This document shows positions 27,964 to 36,814 of a stretch of DNA of 64,000 bases, in pieces. A program made the translations under genes and the position numbers. The stretch comes from Methylophilaceae bacterium. GTDB lineage: Bacteria; Pseudomonadota; Gammaproteobacteria; Burkholderiales; Methylophilaceae. A model generated the notes under the pieces. The model made no database searches, was not told the origin of the DNA, and saw only the letters and a program-made list of their open reading frames with translations. The first letter of the stretch is position 1; each line of letters opens with the position of its first letter. Location: contig CAJPFK010000001.1 of assembly GCA_905339275.1 (NCBI GenBank), positions 930,001 through 994,000 on the forward strand, in the 5' to 3' direction.

Positions 27964-29649
27964 TTACTGAATAGGTTTGATACTTGAAGGGATGATTTGC
28001 GCGCCGAAATCCCTGACCAGTGCCTGGACAAAGTCATCTTCACGGATCGCGGATTCTGCTGCGGATTGAAGTTCGGCTTTCTCCTTGCTGATCTGCGCTG
28101 CCGGTGTATTGCCGCTGCCTCCGACATCAAAGTGCAATTTGATGGCTTTGCCGAAATATTGGGCGAGGGCGGCTCGCAGTTTTTCCTGGTAGTTCAGGTC
28201 GAGCAGGTGCTTGTGGGCCTCCGGTACCGAGAGATGGAAATTCTGCTCGTCATGGCGCAGCAATTCGCAGTTTTGCGCCAATGCCCTGGCAAGACCCAGT
28301 TTGAGCTGATCAACCAGCTTGCGCCAGTCGCCGTCGAATGCCATGGCTGGTGAAACGGCTGGGCCGGGAGTTGCTTCAGGCTTCTGGTCGTCGGCAACGG
28401 TTTCCGTTTTTATGGATTCTGATTTTGATTCTGATTTTATGCTGTCCGGGCGTACTGTTTGCTCAAGGCTTGCTGCCGGTGGTCTGATCGGGGGGGTATT
28501 GGTAGTGGCGGGCGCAAGTGCGGCTTCGGGCCGGGCCCGTTTCTCAACGGCCGGGCCGGATGATTCGCCCGGCAGGAATGCCAGCATGCGCAACAGGCTC
28601 ATGGCGAAGCCGGCAAACTCATCCGGTGCGAGGCCGATGTCGCGGCGACCAAGCAGGGCAATCTGGTAGAAAAGCTGCACCAGCTCAGGGGTGAGTTTTT
28701 CCGCAAGCCCGGCAAGTCGCGAATACTCTGGCACATCGCGAGAAAAGCTGTCCGGCACTGATTGAAAAACCGCAACCTGGTACAGCAGGGTGGCAAGGTC
28801 CGCCAGGGCGGCTTCAAATGAAAGGCTGCGCTGCTCCATCTGACGCGCGTATTCCATCAGCCTGGGTCCATCCTGGATGGCGAGGGCATCGAGCAGGTCG
28901 AACAGGTAGCCTTGATCAATCGCGCCCAGCATGGATCGTACTTCCTGCTCTTTTACGGCGCTACCGCCGTAGGCAATGGCCTGGTCGAGCAAGGAGAGGG
29001 CGTCGCGCATGCTGCCGTTGGCGGCCCGTGCGATCAGTTGTAATGCGACGCCGTCATAGGCAATGTCTTCCTGCGCGAGGATGGACTGCAGATGTTCGCT
29101 GATGGCGAGGCTGGACATCTGCCGCAGATTGAACTGCAGGCAGCGCGAGAGCACGGTGACGGGTACTTTTTGCGGGTCAGTGGTGGCCAGTATGAATTTG
29201 ACGTGGGCAGGCGGCTCTTCCAGCGTTTTTAGCATGGCGTTGAACGCATGTCCGGTCAGTTGATGCACTTCGTCCAGCATGTAGACCTTGTAGCGGCCCT
29301 GGGTCGGCGCGTATACGGCTTTCTCCAGCAGCGCGGTCATGTCATCGACACCCCGGTTCGATGCGGCGTCCATTTCGACATAATCGATGAAACTGCCCTG
29401 GTCGATGGCAACGCATGCGGAGCATTGTCCGCATGGCTTTGATGTAACGCCGGTTTCGCAATTGAGCGATTTTGCCAGTATGCGCGACAGCGTGGTTTTG
29501 CCGACGCCACGGGTTCCCGTGAAGAGATAGGCATGATGCAGGCGTTGCTGATCCAGCGCATTACTCAGTGCACGGACGACATGTTCCTGGCCAACCAGCG
29601 TTTCAAACGATTTGGGACGCCATTTTCGGGCCAGAACCTGATAACTCAT
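27964..29649 (-). CDS. dnaX: DNA polymerase III subunit gamma/tau
   Basis: A 561-residue clamp-loader ATPase. Walker A GTRGVGKTT lies near residue 45, the zinc module CETGV...CGQCSAC near residues 64-80, and the Walker B-type region MLDEVHQL near 127. Sensor regions follow, then a Pro/Ser/Lys-rich linker and a tau C-terminal domain. Frameshifting to gamma was not assessed. It is first gene of the operon dnaX-ybaB-recR, and the SRP RNA gene lies just upstream on the same strand. Confidence 0.95.
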   Translation of the reverse strand: MSYQVLARKWRPKSFETLVGQEHVVRALSNALDQQRLHHAYLFTGTRGVGKTTLSRILAKSLNCETGVTSKPCGQCSACVAIDQGSFIDYVEMDAASNRGVDDMTALLEKAVYAPTQGRYKVYMLDEVHQLTGHAFNAMLKTLEEPPAHVKFILATTDPQKVPVTVLSRCLQFNLRQMSSLAISEHLQSILAQEDIAYDGVALQLIARAANGSMRDALSLLDQAIAYGGSAVKEQEVRSMLGAIDQGYLFDLLDALAIQDGPRLMEYARQMEQRSLSFEAALADLATLLYQVAVFQSVPDSFSRDVPEYSRLAGLAEKLTPELVQLFYQIALLGRRDIGLAPDEFAGFAMSLLRMLAFLPGESSGPAVEKRARPEAALAPATTNTPPIRPPAASLEQTVRPDSIKSESKSESIKTETVADDQKPEATPGPAVSPAMAFDGDWRKLVDQLKLGLARALAQNCELLRHDEQNFHLSVPEAHKHLLDLNYQEKLRAALAQYFGKAIKLHFDVGGSGNTPAAQISKEKAELQSAAESAIREDDFVQALVRDFGAQIIPSSIKPIQ

Positions 29650-29736
29650 ACTAAGGAACCTTTGATTAAGGCCTCAACTTTAGCTGAAATCATGCCTTAA
29701 GTCTAAGCTGCGTTAGGTGATAAATCCTGTGGAGTG

Positions 29737-29834
29737 GGGGGCGAGCCCAACCCCCGGCACTTGCTTCAATAGTTGTGGCTGCTTCCTTCCGGACCTGACC
29801 AGGTTGGCTACTTTGCAATGCGGGGAGGCCCGCC
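29737..29834 (-). ncRNA. ffs: Signal recognition particle RNA (4.5S)
   Basis: On the minus strand the conserved SRP core GGTCAGGTCCGGAAGGAAGC is present, flanked by complementary arms GGCGGGCC (near 29834) and GGCTCGCC (near 29740) that close the hairpin with one G-U pair. A -10-like TAGAAT on the minus strand (29842-29847) precedes it by about 7 bases. It works with Ffh in membrane protein targeting. Confidence 0.93.
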
Positions 29835-30143
29835 TTTTTTAATTCTACCTTAAAACCCTGGTCGGTAGCCATTTCCAGTCGGATCAATGCGCTCAGGGCT
29901 ACCAGGCTATTTCCGGGATGATAGCCATGATATTAATATAAACATATGGTTACGTTGAGTTTCTGCGCTACCTGATGCCTTGTTTGCCAGCGGAATAATC
30001 ATGCCGGGGATCAGGTCGCGGCAAGCTTCGACAAGGCTTGCCTGCATGGGGGCAACTGGATTAACTACCCGCCATGGGATATAGTTAAGCGTTTCCTTAA
30101 TCCGCGGCACAGAACAATAATGAAAGCTTCTGTCTGATTGCAA
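29835..30143. other. Intergenic region between ffs and the adenylate cyclase gene
   Basis: About 308 bases. It holds the minus-strand promoter of the SRP RNA at its left end. The rest shows no gene with convincing codon pattern; a 78-codon minus-strand frame (29907-30143) has no family resemblance. Confidence 0.5.
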
Positions 30144-31409
30144 ATGAATGCGCTATTCAAATCATTTGCAGCGTTTCCCGGCATGGTCTGGGCCCGGTTA
30201 AACTATCCCTCGGCTGATGTCATCGGCAATGCCATTCTCACACTGCTGGTTTTTGCCGAGAGCCTGATCTGCATTTTCTGGATATTCACGCTTTCGGAAC
30301 TGGGAGAGGGCTATGCCTTGATGGCGGCGATCCCTTATTTCTATATCGTGATTTCCTATACCAGCCTGCTGATTTTCTATCGGCTCAAGCGCTTTGATTA
30401 TTTTATCTTCACGCAATTGGTCATGTTGCTGGTCATGCCGTTTTTCATGCAGTGGGTGATAGGCGGCTTTGAAGCATCCAGCGGTGTTGCAATCTGGGCT
30501 ATTCTTTCCCCGGTCGGTGCATTGATGATCCTGGGCACAAGGCAATCCACTTCCTGGTTTGCTTTGTTTATTGCCCTTGCGGCGGTGTCCTGGCAACTGG
30601 ATGCGCTGTTTGCCGGCAATGCCCTGCCTATCCCCAGCCATGTCAAAAATACCTTTTTTGTCATGAATATATTGGGTACGGCGACCATTCTTTACGTGGC
30701 GATGCGTTATTTCCAGTCGCAGAAAGAGCGTGTGCTGGTTGCGCTGGCTGCTGAGCAGGCGCGTTCCGAGAAACTGTTGCTCAACATTCTGCCTGAATCA
30801 ATTGCAGAGCGCCTGAAGGCTGAGAGCAGCAATATCGCGGATAGATACGAATCGGTGACGATCCTGTTTGCCGACCTGGTCGATTTCACACGGATTTCAT
30901 CGGGCATGCCGCCAGACGAACTGGTGAATTTGCTTAACCAGGTTTTTTCCCGATTCGACCGGTTGACCGAACAGTACCACCTGGAGAAGATCAAGACCAT
31001 TGGCGATGCTTACATGGTGGTGGCAGGGGCGCCGGAGCCACGTGCCGATCATGCGCAGGCAATGGCGAGCCTTGCCATGGAGATGCAGTCGGCATTGCAG
31101 GAAGTTGCAGAAAGCAGCCGGAAAAGCCTGAATATGCGTATCGGGATTAATAGTGGCCCGGTTATTGCCGGGGTGATCGGCAGCAGCAAGTTCAGTTACG
31201 ACTTGTGGGGCGATACCGTGAATGTTGCAAGCCGCATGGAGCATCATGCGAGGCCGGGTACCATACAGTTGACCGAATCGACCTATCAACTGGTCAGGGA
31301 TGAATTCGATTGTGAAAGCCTTGGATGCATAGACGTCAAAGGTAAAGGTGAAATACAGGCTTATATTCTGCTGGAAAAAAAGAGTAAGGGAGCCTGCCTG
31401 GCAGTTTAA
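30144..31409 (+). CDS. Membrane class III adenylate cyclase
   Basis: A 421-residue cyclase making cAMP. The N-terminal half holds about six hydrophobic helices (residues 20-190). The catalytic domain follows: metal site FADLVDFTR with Asp residues, the adenine-binding Lys region EKIKTIGDAYM, and the transition-state Asn/Arg pair in DLWGDTVNVASRM. The Lys and the Asp of DLWGD point to ATP rather than GTP. The in-frame TTG at 30138 would add two residues. It resembles integral-membrane cyclases of methylotrophs and cyanobacteria; the signal sensed is unknown. Confidence 0.88.
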   Translation: MNALFKSFAAFPGMVWARLNYPSADVIGNAILTLLVFAESLICIFWIFTLSELGEGYALMAAIPYFYIVISYTSLLIFYRLKRFDYFIFTQLVMLLVMPFFMQWVIGGFEASSGVAIWAILSPVGALMILGTRQSTSWFALFIALAAVSWQLDALFAGNALPIPSHVKNTFFVMNILGTATILYVAMRYFQSQKERVLVALAAEQARSEKLLLNILPESIAERLKAESSNIADRYESVTILFADLVDFTRISSGMPPDELVNLLNQVFSRFDRLTEQYHLEKIKTIGDAYMVVAGAPEPRADHAQAMASLAMEMQSALQEVAESSRKSLNMRIGINSGPVIAGVIGSSKFSYDLWGDTVNVASRMEHHARPGTIQLTESTYQLVRDEFDCESLGCIDVKGKGEIQAYILLEKKSKGACLAV

Positions 31410-31420
31410 CGATGCCGTGT

Positions 31421-31449
31421 TTGGACTGATGGGCTAGTTGATATATAAT
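31421..31449 (+). promoter_or_regulatory. Promoter of tRNA-Ser
   Basis: TTGGAC (31421-31426), 17-base spacer, TATAAT (31444-31449), then about 14 bases to the tRNA 5' end: a near-consensus sigma70 promoter. Confidence 0.75.
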
Positions 31450-31463
31450 CCCGCCTCCGGTAC

Positions 31464-31553
31464 GGAGAGGTGGATGAGTGGTTTAAGTCACCACCCTGGA
31501 AAGGTGGCACAGGGGCAACTCTGTCGAGGGTTCGAATCCCTCCCTCTCCGCCA
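31464..31553 (+). tRNA. tRNA-Ser (GGA)
   Basis: A class II tRNA with a long variable arm. The acceptor stem GGAGAGG (31464-31470) pairs with CCTCTCC (31543-31549), the discriminator is G and CCA is encoded (31551-31553). The anticodon loop CTGGAAA carries GGA. The T arm GGTTCGAATCC is standard. Confidence 0.97.
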
Positions 31554-31592
31554 GTAGTATTTCCCTCCATCATTGCAAACCTGGGCGACAAG

Positions 31593-32177
31593 TTGAATGT
31601 AATCGGCATTCTCCTCGCAGCAGGGCACTCGCGTCGTTTTGGTTCCGTGAACAAGCTGACGCAAGCCTTGCCCGATGGCATACCCGTTGCGGTCAAAGCT
31701 GCACAGCACCTGGTTGCGGCCATGCCCGATTCAATTGCCATCATCCGCCCGGAACATGCCGAGCTCGGGCGTTTATTGGCCGATCAGGGCCTGCAGGTCA
31801 TCGTCTGTACCGAACAGGAGCAGGAGATGGCAGACAGCCTGTCGGCGGCCGTCAGTTTCGCTTCTGAAACATACCCGCAGGCACAGGGCTTTGTCATCGC
31901 CCTGGCAGACATGCCATTCATTCAGCCTGGTACGATTGCGCAAGTGGCGCGGCAAATTTCCGCAGGCGATGCTATCGTGATGCCGAGCTATCAAGGCAGG
32001 AGAGGGCATCCTGTAGGATTCGCCGTAAGGTTCGTCAAAGAACTGGCCTCGCTGCGAGGGGATAGCGGCGCACGCTCCATATTGGAACGATACCCGGCGG
32101 AGTTGACCGTATTCGAGTGCGGCGATGCCGGCATCCTGCGGGATATTGATATGCCGGCTGATTTGCCTAACCGCTGA
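31593..32177 (+). CDS. Molybdopterin cytidylyltransferase-like protein (MocA type)
   Basis: A nucleotidyltransferase of about 194 residues with the signature GILLAAGHSRRFGSVNKL at the N-terminus and IALADMPFIQPGTIAQVA (metal/nucleotide Asp region) and GRRGHPVGF later. MocA adds CMP to molybdopterin to make the MCD cofactor used by the neighbouring hydroxylase, a good context match. The start is uncertain: a TTG at 31593 gives the family length, while the open frame runs back through the tRNA and the earlier Met at 31470 cannot be real. It converges with xdhC-like gene (11-base overlap). Confidence 0.8.
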   Translation: MNVIGILLAAGHSRRFGSVNKLTQALPDGIPVAVKAAQHLVAAMPDSIAIIRPEHAELGRLLADQGLQVIVCTEQEQEMADSLSAAVSFASETYPQAQGFVIALADMPFIQPGTIAQVARQISAGDAIVMPSYQGRRGHPVGFAVRFVKELASLRGDSGARSILERYPAELTVFECGDAGILRDIDMPADLPNR

Positions 32178-33159
32178 AGCAGGATTGCTGCGTATACGAT
32201 CTGGACTCGGTCGCGGCCAGACGTTGCCGGGTTCGTGTCTGGATGATTTCAGCCAGAATGGCGATGGCGATTTCCGATGGCGTGCGGCTGCCAATATTCA
32301 ACCCGACCGGACCGTGCAAACGGCCGATCTCGGCTTCGCTCAGGTCGAACATGCGCATGCGCTCACGCCGGTTTTCCTGGTTTCTGCGGGAGCCCAGTGC
32401 GCCGACGTAGAACGCTTCGCATTTGAGTGCCTCCAGCAGGGCCATGTCATCGAGTTTGGGGTCGTGAGTTACCGCAACGATGGCCGTATGTGCATCCGGT
32501 GCCATGGCCTGTACCACGTCATCCGGCATGCCATGCATCCACTTTGTTCCTGCTACCCGCCATTCGGCACGGATATCTTCTCTGGGGTCGCAGATCATGA
32601 CGTCAAACTCCAGTGTCTGCGCCATGCTGGCCAATACCGCACCGAGCTGGTTGGCGCCTATGATCAGCAGGCGCCACCTGGGGCCGAAATAACCGTGAAA
32701 CCATTCTCCTTCGAGTGATGCGGTGCTTCCGGGGAGCGCTTCGGAGAATCGTGTTTCGCCGGATCCCAGCTTCACGGAACGCCTGATCAGGCGGCGTTGT
32801 TCCATGCCCTCGATCACCGGGGCCAGTTGGTCGCTGCTCTGCAATGGCTCAGCCAGGATCTGCAGCCTGCCGCCGCAAGGAATGCCGAAACGCTGTGCCT
32901 CGTCACGGCTGATTCCATATTCGATCAGTGAAACTTCGACCGGCAACCGATTGCCGCGTGCTTTATCTGCCAGGTCGTCTTCAATGCAACCGCCGGACAC
33001 CGAGCCGATATAGTGTCCGTCATTGCGGACTGCCAGTACGGCGCCAGGCAATCGCGGGGCGGATCCCCAGGTCTGGACGAGGGTGAACAGGTGGACGCGG
33101 TACCCGGCATCAAGCCATTCGGTGGCGCGGGTCAGAACCTCCCAGTCCGGCGAGTTCAT
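32167..33159 (-). CDS. XdhC/CoxI-family molybdenum cofactor insertion protein
   Basis: A 330-residue chaperone that matures molybdenum hydroxylases. The XdhC_CoxI domain contains APRLPGAVLAVRNDGHYIGS and SGGCIEDDL; the C-terminal Rossmann domain contains LLIIGANQLGAVLASMAQTL. ATG at 33159 (MNSPDWEVL) is preferred; the longer frame to 33312 begins in iorB. It follows iorB-like gene in the minus-strand operon iorA-iorB-xdhC. Confidence 0.85.
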   Translation of the reverse strand: MNSPDWEVLTRATEWLDAGYRVHLFTLVQTWGSAPRLPGAVLAVRNDGHYIGSVSGGCIEDDLADKARGNRLPVEVSLIEYGISRDEAQRFGIPCGGRLQILAEPLQSSDQLAPVIEGMEQRRLIRRSVKLGSGETRFSEALPGSTASLEGEWFHGYFGPRWRLLIIGANQLGAVLASMAQTLEFDVMICDPREDIRAEWRVAGTKWMHGMPDDVVQAMAPDAHTAIVAVTHDPKLDDMALLEALKCEAFYVGALGSRRNQENRRERMRMFDLSEAEIGRLHGPVGLNIGSRTPSEIAIAILAEIIQTRTRQRLAATESRSYTQQSCFSG

Positions 33160-33163
33160 CGGG

Positions 33164-35326
33164 TTATGCCAATTGATTGCCGATGGGCAGGCTGCGTACA
33201 CGTTTACCGGTAGCAGCGAAAACGGCATTGGTGACGGCCGGTGCAATAGGGGGAAGCCCCGGTTCGCCGGCGCCCCCCATTTTTTCGGTGCTGGCCACGA
33301 TATGTACCTCAACCCTGGGCATCTGGTTTATGCGCAATACCTGATAATCGTTGAAGTTGGACTGCTGTACCCGGCCATCCTTGAAGGTAATCTGGCTGAA
33401 CAGGGCGGCACCCAGCCCGAATGCGATACCGGACTCCATTTGCGCGACCAGAGATTCCGGGTTTACGACCAGGCCGCAATCAATGGCGCATACCACGCGA
33501 TGCACCTTGATTACACCTTCAGTAACGGACACTTCGGCGACTTGGGCAACATAACTGCCAAATGATTCATGCACAGCAATACCGCGGAACACGGCATCAG
33601 GTAAAGGACTGCCCCAGTTTGCCTTTTCTGCGGCAAGATTCAGGACAGCCAGATGGCGCGGATGGTCTTTCAATAGGGCACGTCGGTATTCAAGCGGATC
33701 CTTGCCTGCCGCATGGGCAAGTTCGTCAACCAGGCTTTCCATCACGAAAGCATTTTGACTGTGGCCAACAGAGCGCCACCAGAGGACGGGAACATCCAGC
33801 CTGGGTGTGTGCAGGTCGACCTGATGATTGGGGATTTGTTTAAGGTAGGGGGAATCTGCCACACCCTCGACGGACGTGGCATCGACACCATCCTTTATCA
33901 TCACCGATTCGAATGGCGTGCCCATCATGATGGACTGGCCGACACAGGTCTGCTGCCAGGCGACTGGCATGCCATCGGCATCCAGGCCGATTTTGGCTTT
34001 ATGCAAAGCCATCGGGCGGTAGAAACCGCCTTTCACATCGTCTTCGCGTGTCCAGACCGTCTTGACGGCGACTCCTGCCGCTTTTGCGACATGGGTTGCT
34101 TCGCTGACGAAATCGGAAGCGGGGTTGGCACGCCTGCCGAAGCCGCCTCCGAGAAAGGTTGTGTGGACTTTGACCTGTTCCGGATTGATGCCAAGAATTT
34201 TCGCTGCCGCGGCCTGGTCGATGCCGGGCATTTGCGTGCCTGTCCAGATTTCGCAGCTATCGCCTTTGAAATGTACCGTGCAGTTCAAAGGTTCCATGGG
34301 GGAATGGGCAAGGTAGGGCGCCGTATATTCCGCTTCAATGGTATTTACCGCTTTTGCCAGGCCCGCCTGCACATCGCCTGCCTTTGCAGCAACGGCGCCT
34401 GTGCTTTCGGCCGATTGCCGATAAGTCTTGAGTAACGCCGTCGTGTCCAATGTTGCGCTCGGCCCCAGGTCCCAATCCACCTTGAGTGCGTCCCGCCCCT
34501 GTTTTGCTGCCCAATAATGGTCGGCAATGACGGCTACGCCTGTGGGTACCTGTACTACGTTGCGTACGCCAGCGATTTTTCTTGCCGCGCTGTCGTCGAA
34601 GGATTTCACCTTGCCGCCGAAGACCGGGGAGCGGGCTACCATCGCGGTCATCAGGCCTTCAAACTGCACGTCCTGTCCGAATACGGCGCTGCCGTCGATT
34701 TTTTCAGGCCCATCCAGGCGCCTGGTTGCCTTGCCGATGACCTTCCAGTCTTTCGGGTCCTTGAGCTGGACATTTTCGGGCGCTTCCAGCCTAGCGGCAG
34801 CATCCGCCAGTTCGCCATAGCTGAGCTTCCGGTTGCCGGCAATTACCATGCCGTTCTCGGTACGGCAGTCTGATGGCTGCACGCCTAGCCGTTGCGCAGC
34901 CGCATTGACCAGCAGGGTACGGGTCATCGCGCCTGCCTGCCGGTAACGGTCAAACTCCGACCAGGTAGTCGATGAACCACCGGTAATCTGGATACCGTAG
35001 GCCGTATGTGCGTAAGCAGGCGCGGCAGGCGCATGCTCGACCTTGATCTTGCTCCAGTCGGCATCCAGTTCTTCGGCGATCAGCATCGGCAGGGTAGTCC
35101 AGATACTTTGTCCCATCTCGCTGTGCGCCAGAAGTACGGTGATCGTGTCATCGGTGCCAACATGCAGGAACGCGTTGGGCGTGAATGATTGCCGGGCGTC
35201 GGCATCCGGGGTCTTCGACATGAAGCGCTTGGCCTGCGGGATGGCGAAGGCAATGACCAGCCCGCCTGCCACGAAGGCGGAGGCTTTGAGGAATGTGCGT
35301 CTTGATACGTTTCTCAGGGCTTCCAT
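33164..35326 (-). CDS. Molybdopterin-binding subunit of isoquinoline-1-oxidoreductase-like enzyme (IorB type)
   Basis: A 720-residue large subunit of the xanthine-dehydrogenase/aldehyde-oxidase family. The Tat signal [21 protein letters not shown] at the N-terminus shows export of the folded protein to the periplasm. Molybdopterin motifs include GGGFGRRA near residue 370 and [14 protein letters not shown]. The ATG at 35326 has AAGGAG 8 bases upstream on its strand; the longer frame is not used. With the 2Fe-2S subunit it would oxidise an aldehyde or N-heterocycle; the true substrate is unknown. Its stop lies 4 bases before the xdhC-like start. Confidence 0.88.
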   Translation of the reverse strand: MEALRNVSRRTFLKASAFVAGGLVIAFAIPQAKRFMSKTPDADARQSFTPNAFLHVGTDDTITVLLAHSEMGQSIWTTLPMLIAEELDADWSKIKVEHAPAAPAYAHTAYGIQITGGSSTTWSEFDRYRQAGAMTRTLLVNAAAQRLGVQPSDCRTENGMVIAGNRKLSYGELADAAARLEAPENVQLKDPKDWKVIGKATRRLDGPEKIDGSAVFGQDVQFEGLMTAMVARSPVFGGKVKSFDDSAARKIAGVRNVVQVPTGVAVIADHYWAAKQGRDALKVDWDLGPSATLDTTALLKTYRQSAESTGAVAAKAGDVQAGLAKAVNTIEAEYTAPYLAHSPMEPLNCTVHFKGDSCEIWTGTQMPGIDQAAAAKILGINPEQVKVHTTFLGGGFGRRANPASDFVSEATHVAKAAGVAVKTVWTREDDVKGGFYRPMALHKAKIGLDADGMPVAWQQTCVGQSIMMGTPFESVMIKDGVDATSVEGVADSPYLKQIPNHQVDLHTPRLDVPVLWWRSVGHSQNAFVMESLVDELAHAAGKDPLEYRRALLKDHPRHLAVLNLAAEKANWGSPLPDAVFRGIAVHESFGSYVAQVAEVSVTEGVIKVHRVVCAIDCGLVVNPESLVAQMESGIAFGLGAALFSQITFKDGRVQQSNFNDYQVLRINQMPRVEVHIVASTEKMGGAGEPGLPPIAPAVTNAVFAATGKRVRSLPIGNQLA

Positions 35327-35336
35327 GGTCTGCTCC

Positions 35337-35795
35337 TTAAGCAAGCTTGCGAGCGGCTTGATGAATGGCGGCACGAATGCGCGGGTAGGTACCGCAGCGA
35401 CAGATGTTGCCGCTCATGGCGGCATCGATATCGGCATCCGAGGGTGATTTATTGCTGCTTAACAACGCTGTGGCGGCCATGATCTGGCCCGATTGGCAGT
35501 AGCCGCATTGCACCACATCGACTTCAAGCCATGCGGCCTGCACTGCCTGCCCAACCGCATCGCCGGCGATATGTTCTATGGTGGTGATTTTCTTGCCGAC
35601 AGCCACCGATACGGGGGTGACGCAGGAACGTATCGCCTGTCCGTCCAGATGCACCGTGCAGGCGCCGCATTGCGCCATGCCGCAGCCGAATTTTGTCCCG
35701 GTCAGGTGGGCAACATCGCGCAGTGCCCATAAAATCGGCATGTCATCAGTAACATCGAGTTGCCGTTCTTCGCCATTGATATTTAAAGTGAGCAT
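35337..35795 (-). CDS. [2Fe-2S] subunit of the molybdenum hydroxylase (IorA type)
   Basis: A 152-residue iron-sulfur subunit. The plant-ferredoxin cluster site is [21 protein letters not shown] and the second, C-terminal cluster site is [10 protein letters not shown] with [12 protein letters not shown]. Both are intact. It is the first gene of the minus-strand operon, 10 bases before the large-subunit start. No own signal peptide is visible, so it probably travels with the Tat-exported partner. Confidence 0.92.
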   Translation of the reverse strand: MLTLNINGEERQLDVTDDMPILWALRDVAHLTGTKFGCGMAQCGACTVHLDGQAIRSCVTPVSVAVGKKITTIEHIAGDAVGQAVQAAWLEVDVVQCGYCQSGQIMAATALLSSNKSPSDADIDAAMSGNICRCGTYPRIRAAIHQAARKLA

Positions 35796-35896
35796 GGGAA
35801 CCTCTTCATAGTCGGAAAATGGTCGAATTCAGGATAATCTGCGTCAGTATGCGTAAATCATTGCATGCGATAAATGGAAATAATGTTATTTTAGAA

Positions 35897-35911
35897 TTCC
35901 ATAATGTGGAA
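35897..35911. promoter_or_regulatory. Candidate LysR operator between iorA and lysR-like genes
   Basis: TTCCATAATGTGGAA is a perfect palindrome arms TTCCA/TGGAA with a T-N11-A character, 10 bases before the LysR start and about 100 bases from the iorA start. Such sites are typical LysR-type targets. Confidence 0.55.
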
Positions 35912-35920
35912 TAATTGGCC

Positions 35921-36814
35921 ATGCTCAATCGACTGGAAATGATGCGAATTTTCTGCGTCGCCGCAGAATCTGCCAGCTTCAAGGATGCAGCCGTGCGGCT
36001 CGGCGTTTCACCCCAGGCGGTGACGCGCGCTATCAAGGAACTCGAGAACACCGTCGGCGAACCTTTGTTCTACCGCAACACACGGCACATGCGCATTACC
36101 GATTTCGGCGAGCAACTCGCCTTCCGCGCGAAAGACAGCATCGCCGGGATCGACGATTTGTTCCGGCGCAGCGATCAGCAGCCGGAGGCAGGCGTTACCG
36201 GCATTGTCAGGATTACCGCGCCGACTGTGATTGGCCGGCATTTCCTGCTGGATGTGCTCTCTGACATCAATTTGCAGTATCCGCACATTACACTGGATTT
36301 ACGTTTATCCGACAGCATTACCGATGTCATCGAGCAGCAGATCGATATCGGCGTGCGCGTCGGGTTCTTGCGGGATAGCAGCTTTGTCGCACGCGCAGCA
36401 GCCAAAATCACCTTTCTGTCCGTGGCCGCGCCTTCCCTGATTGCGCGGGTGGGGCTGCCCGAGGATATTCAGGCATTGGCCGAGTTGCCGACAGTGGGGC
36501 TGGTGGATAATAGTTCAGGCCGCATCTGGCCATGGTATTTGGGGGAAGCGCAGCAGATCGTGCCGCGCAACCGGGTGTTTCTTACGGACGATCCTGAAAC
36601 GGAGTTGCAGATGGTGCTCAAGGGAGCCGGTTTCGGGCAGATTGCGGATTGCCTGGTGTTGCCGTATATCCGCGAGGGGCGACTGGTCAGCCTTCTGCCC
36701 GAATATACGCCACCGCCCTGGGATATCTACGTATACAGGCCGCAGCGCGGGCCGGTGCCTGCACGCATCAGGGTCGTTTATGACCGGATACTGGAGAGAT
36801 TGTTAAAGCTATGA
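35921..36814 (+). CDS. LysR-family transcriptional regulator
   Basis: A 297-residue LysR regulator. The helix-turn-helix covers about residues 1-60 (MLNRLEMMRIFCVAAESASF, AVRLGVSPQAVTRAIKELE) and the remainder is the effector domain. The ATG at 35921 is preferred over an upstream TTG at 35915. It is divergent from the hydroxylase operon and its stop overlaps the chrA-type start by 4 bases, so it could control the hydroxylase, the transporter, or both. Confidence 0.9.
   Translation: MLNRLEMMRIFCVAAESASFKDAAVRLGVSPQAVTRAIKELENTVGEPLFYRNTRHMRITDFGEQLAFRAKDSIAGIDDLFRRSDQQPEAGVTGIVRITAPTVIGRHFLLDVLSDINLQYPHITLDLRLSDSITDVIEQQIDIGVRVGFLRDSSFVARAAAKITFLSVAAPSLIARVGLPEDIQALAELPTVGLVDNSSGRIWPWYLGEAQQIVPRNRVFLTDDPETELQMVLKGAGFGQIADCLVLPYIREGRLVSLLPEYTPPPWDIYVYRPQRGPVPARIRVVYDRILERLLKL

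Noticed and set aside
29907-30143. A 78-codon minus-strand frame between ffs and the cyclase gene
   Set aside because: Not supported by a ribosome site or any known family.
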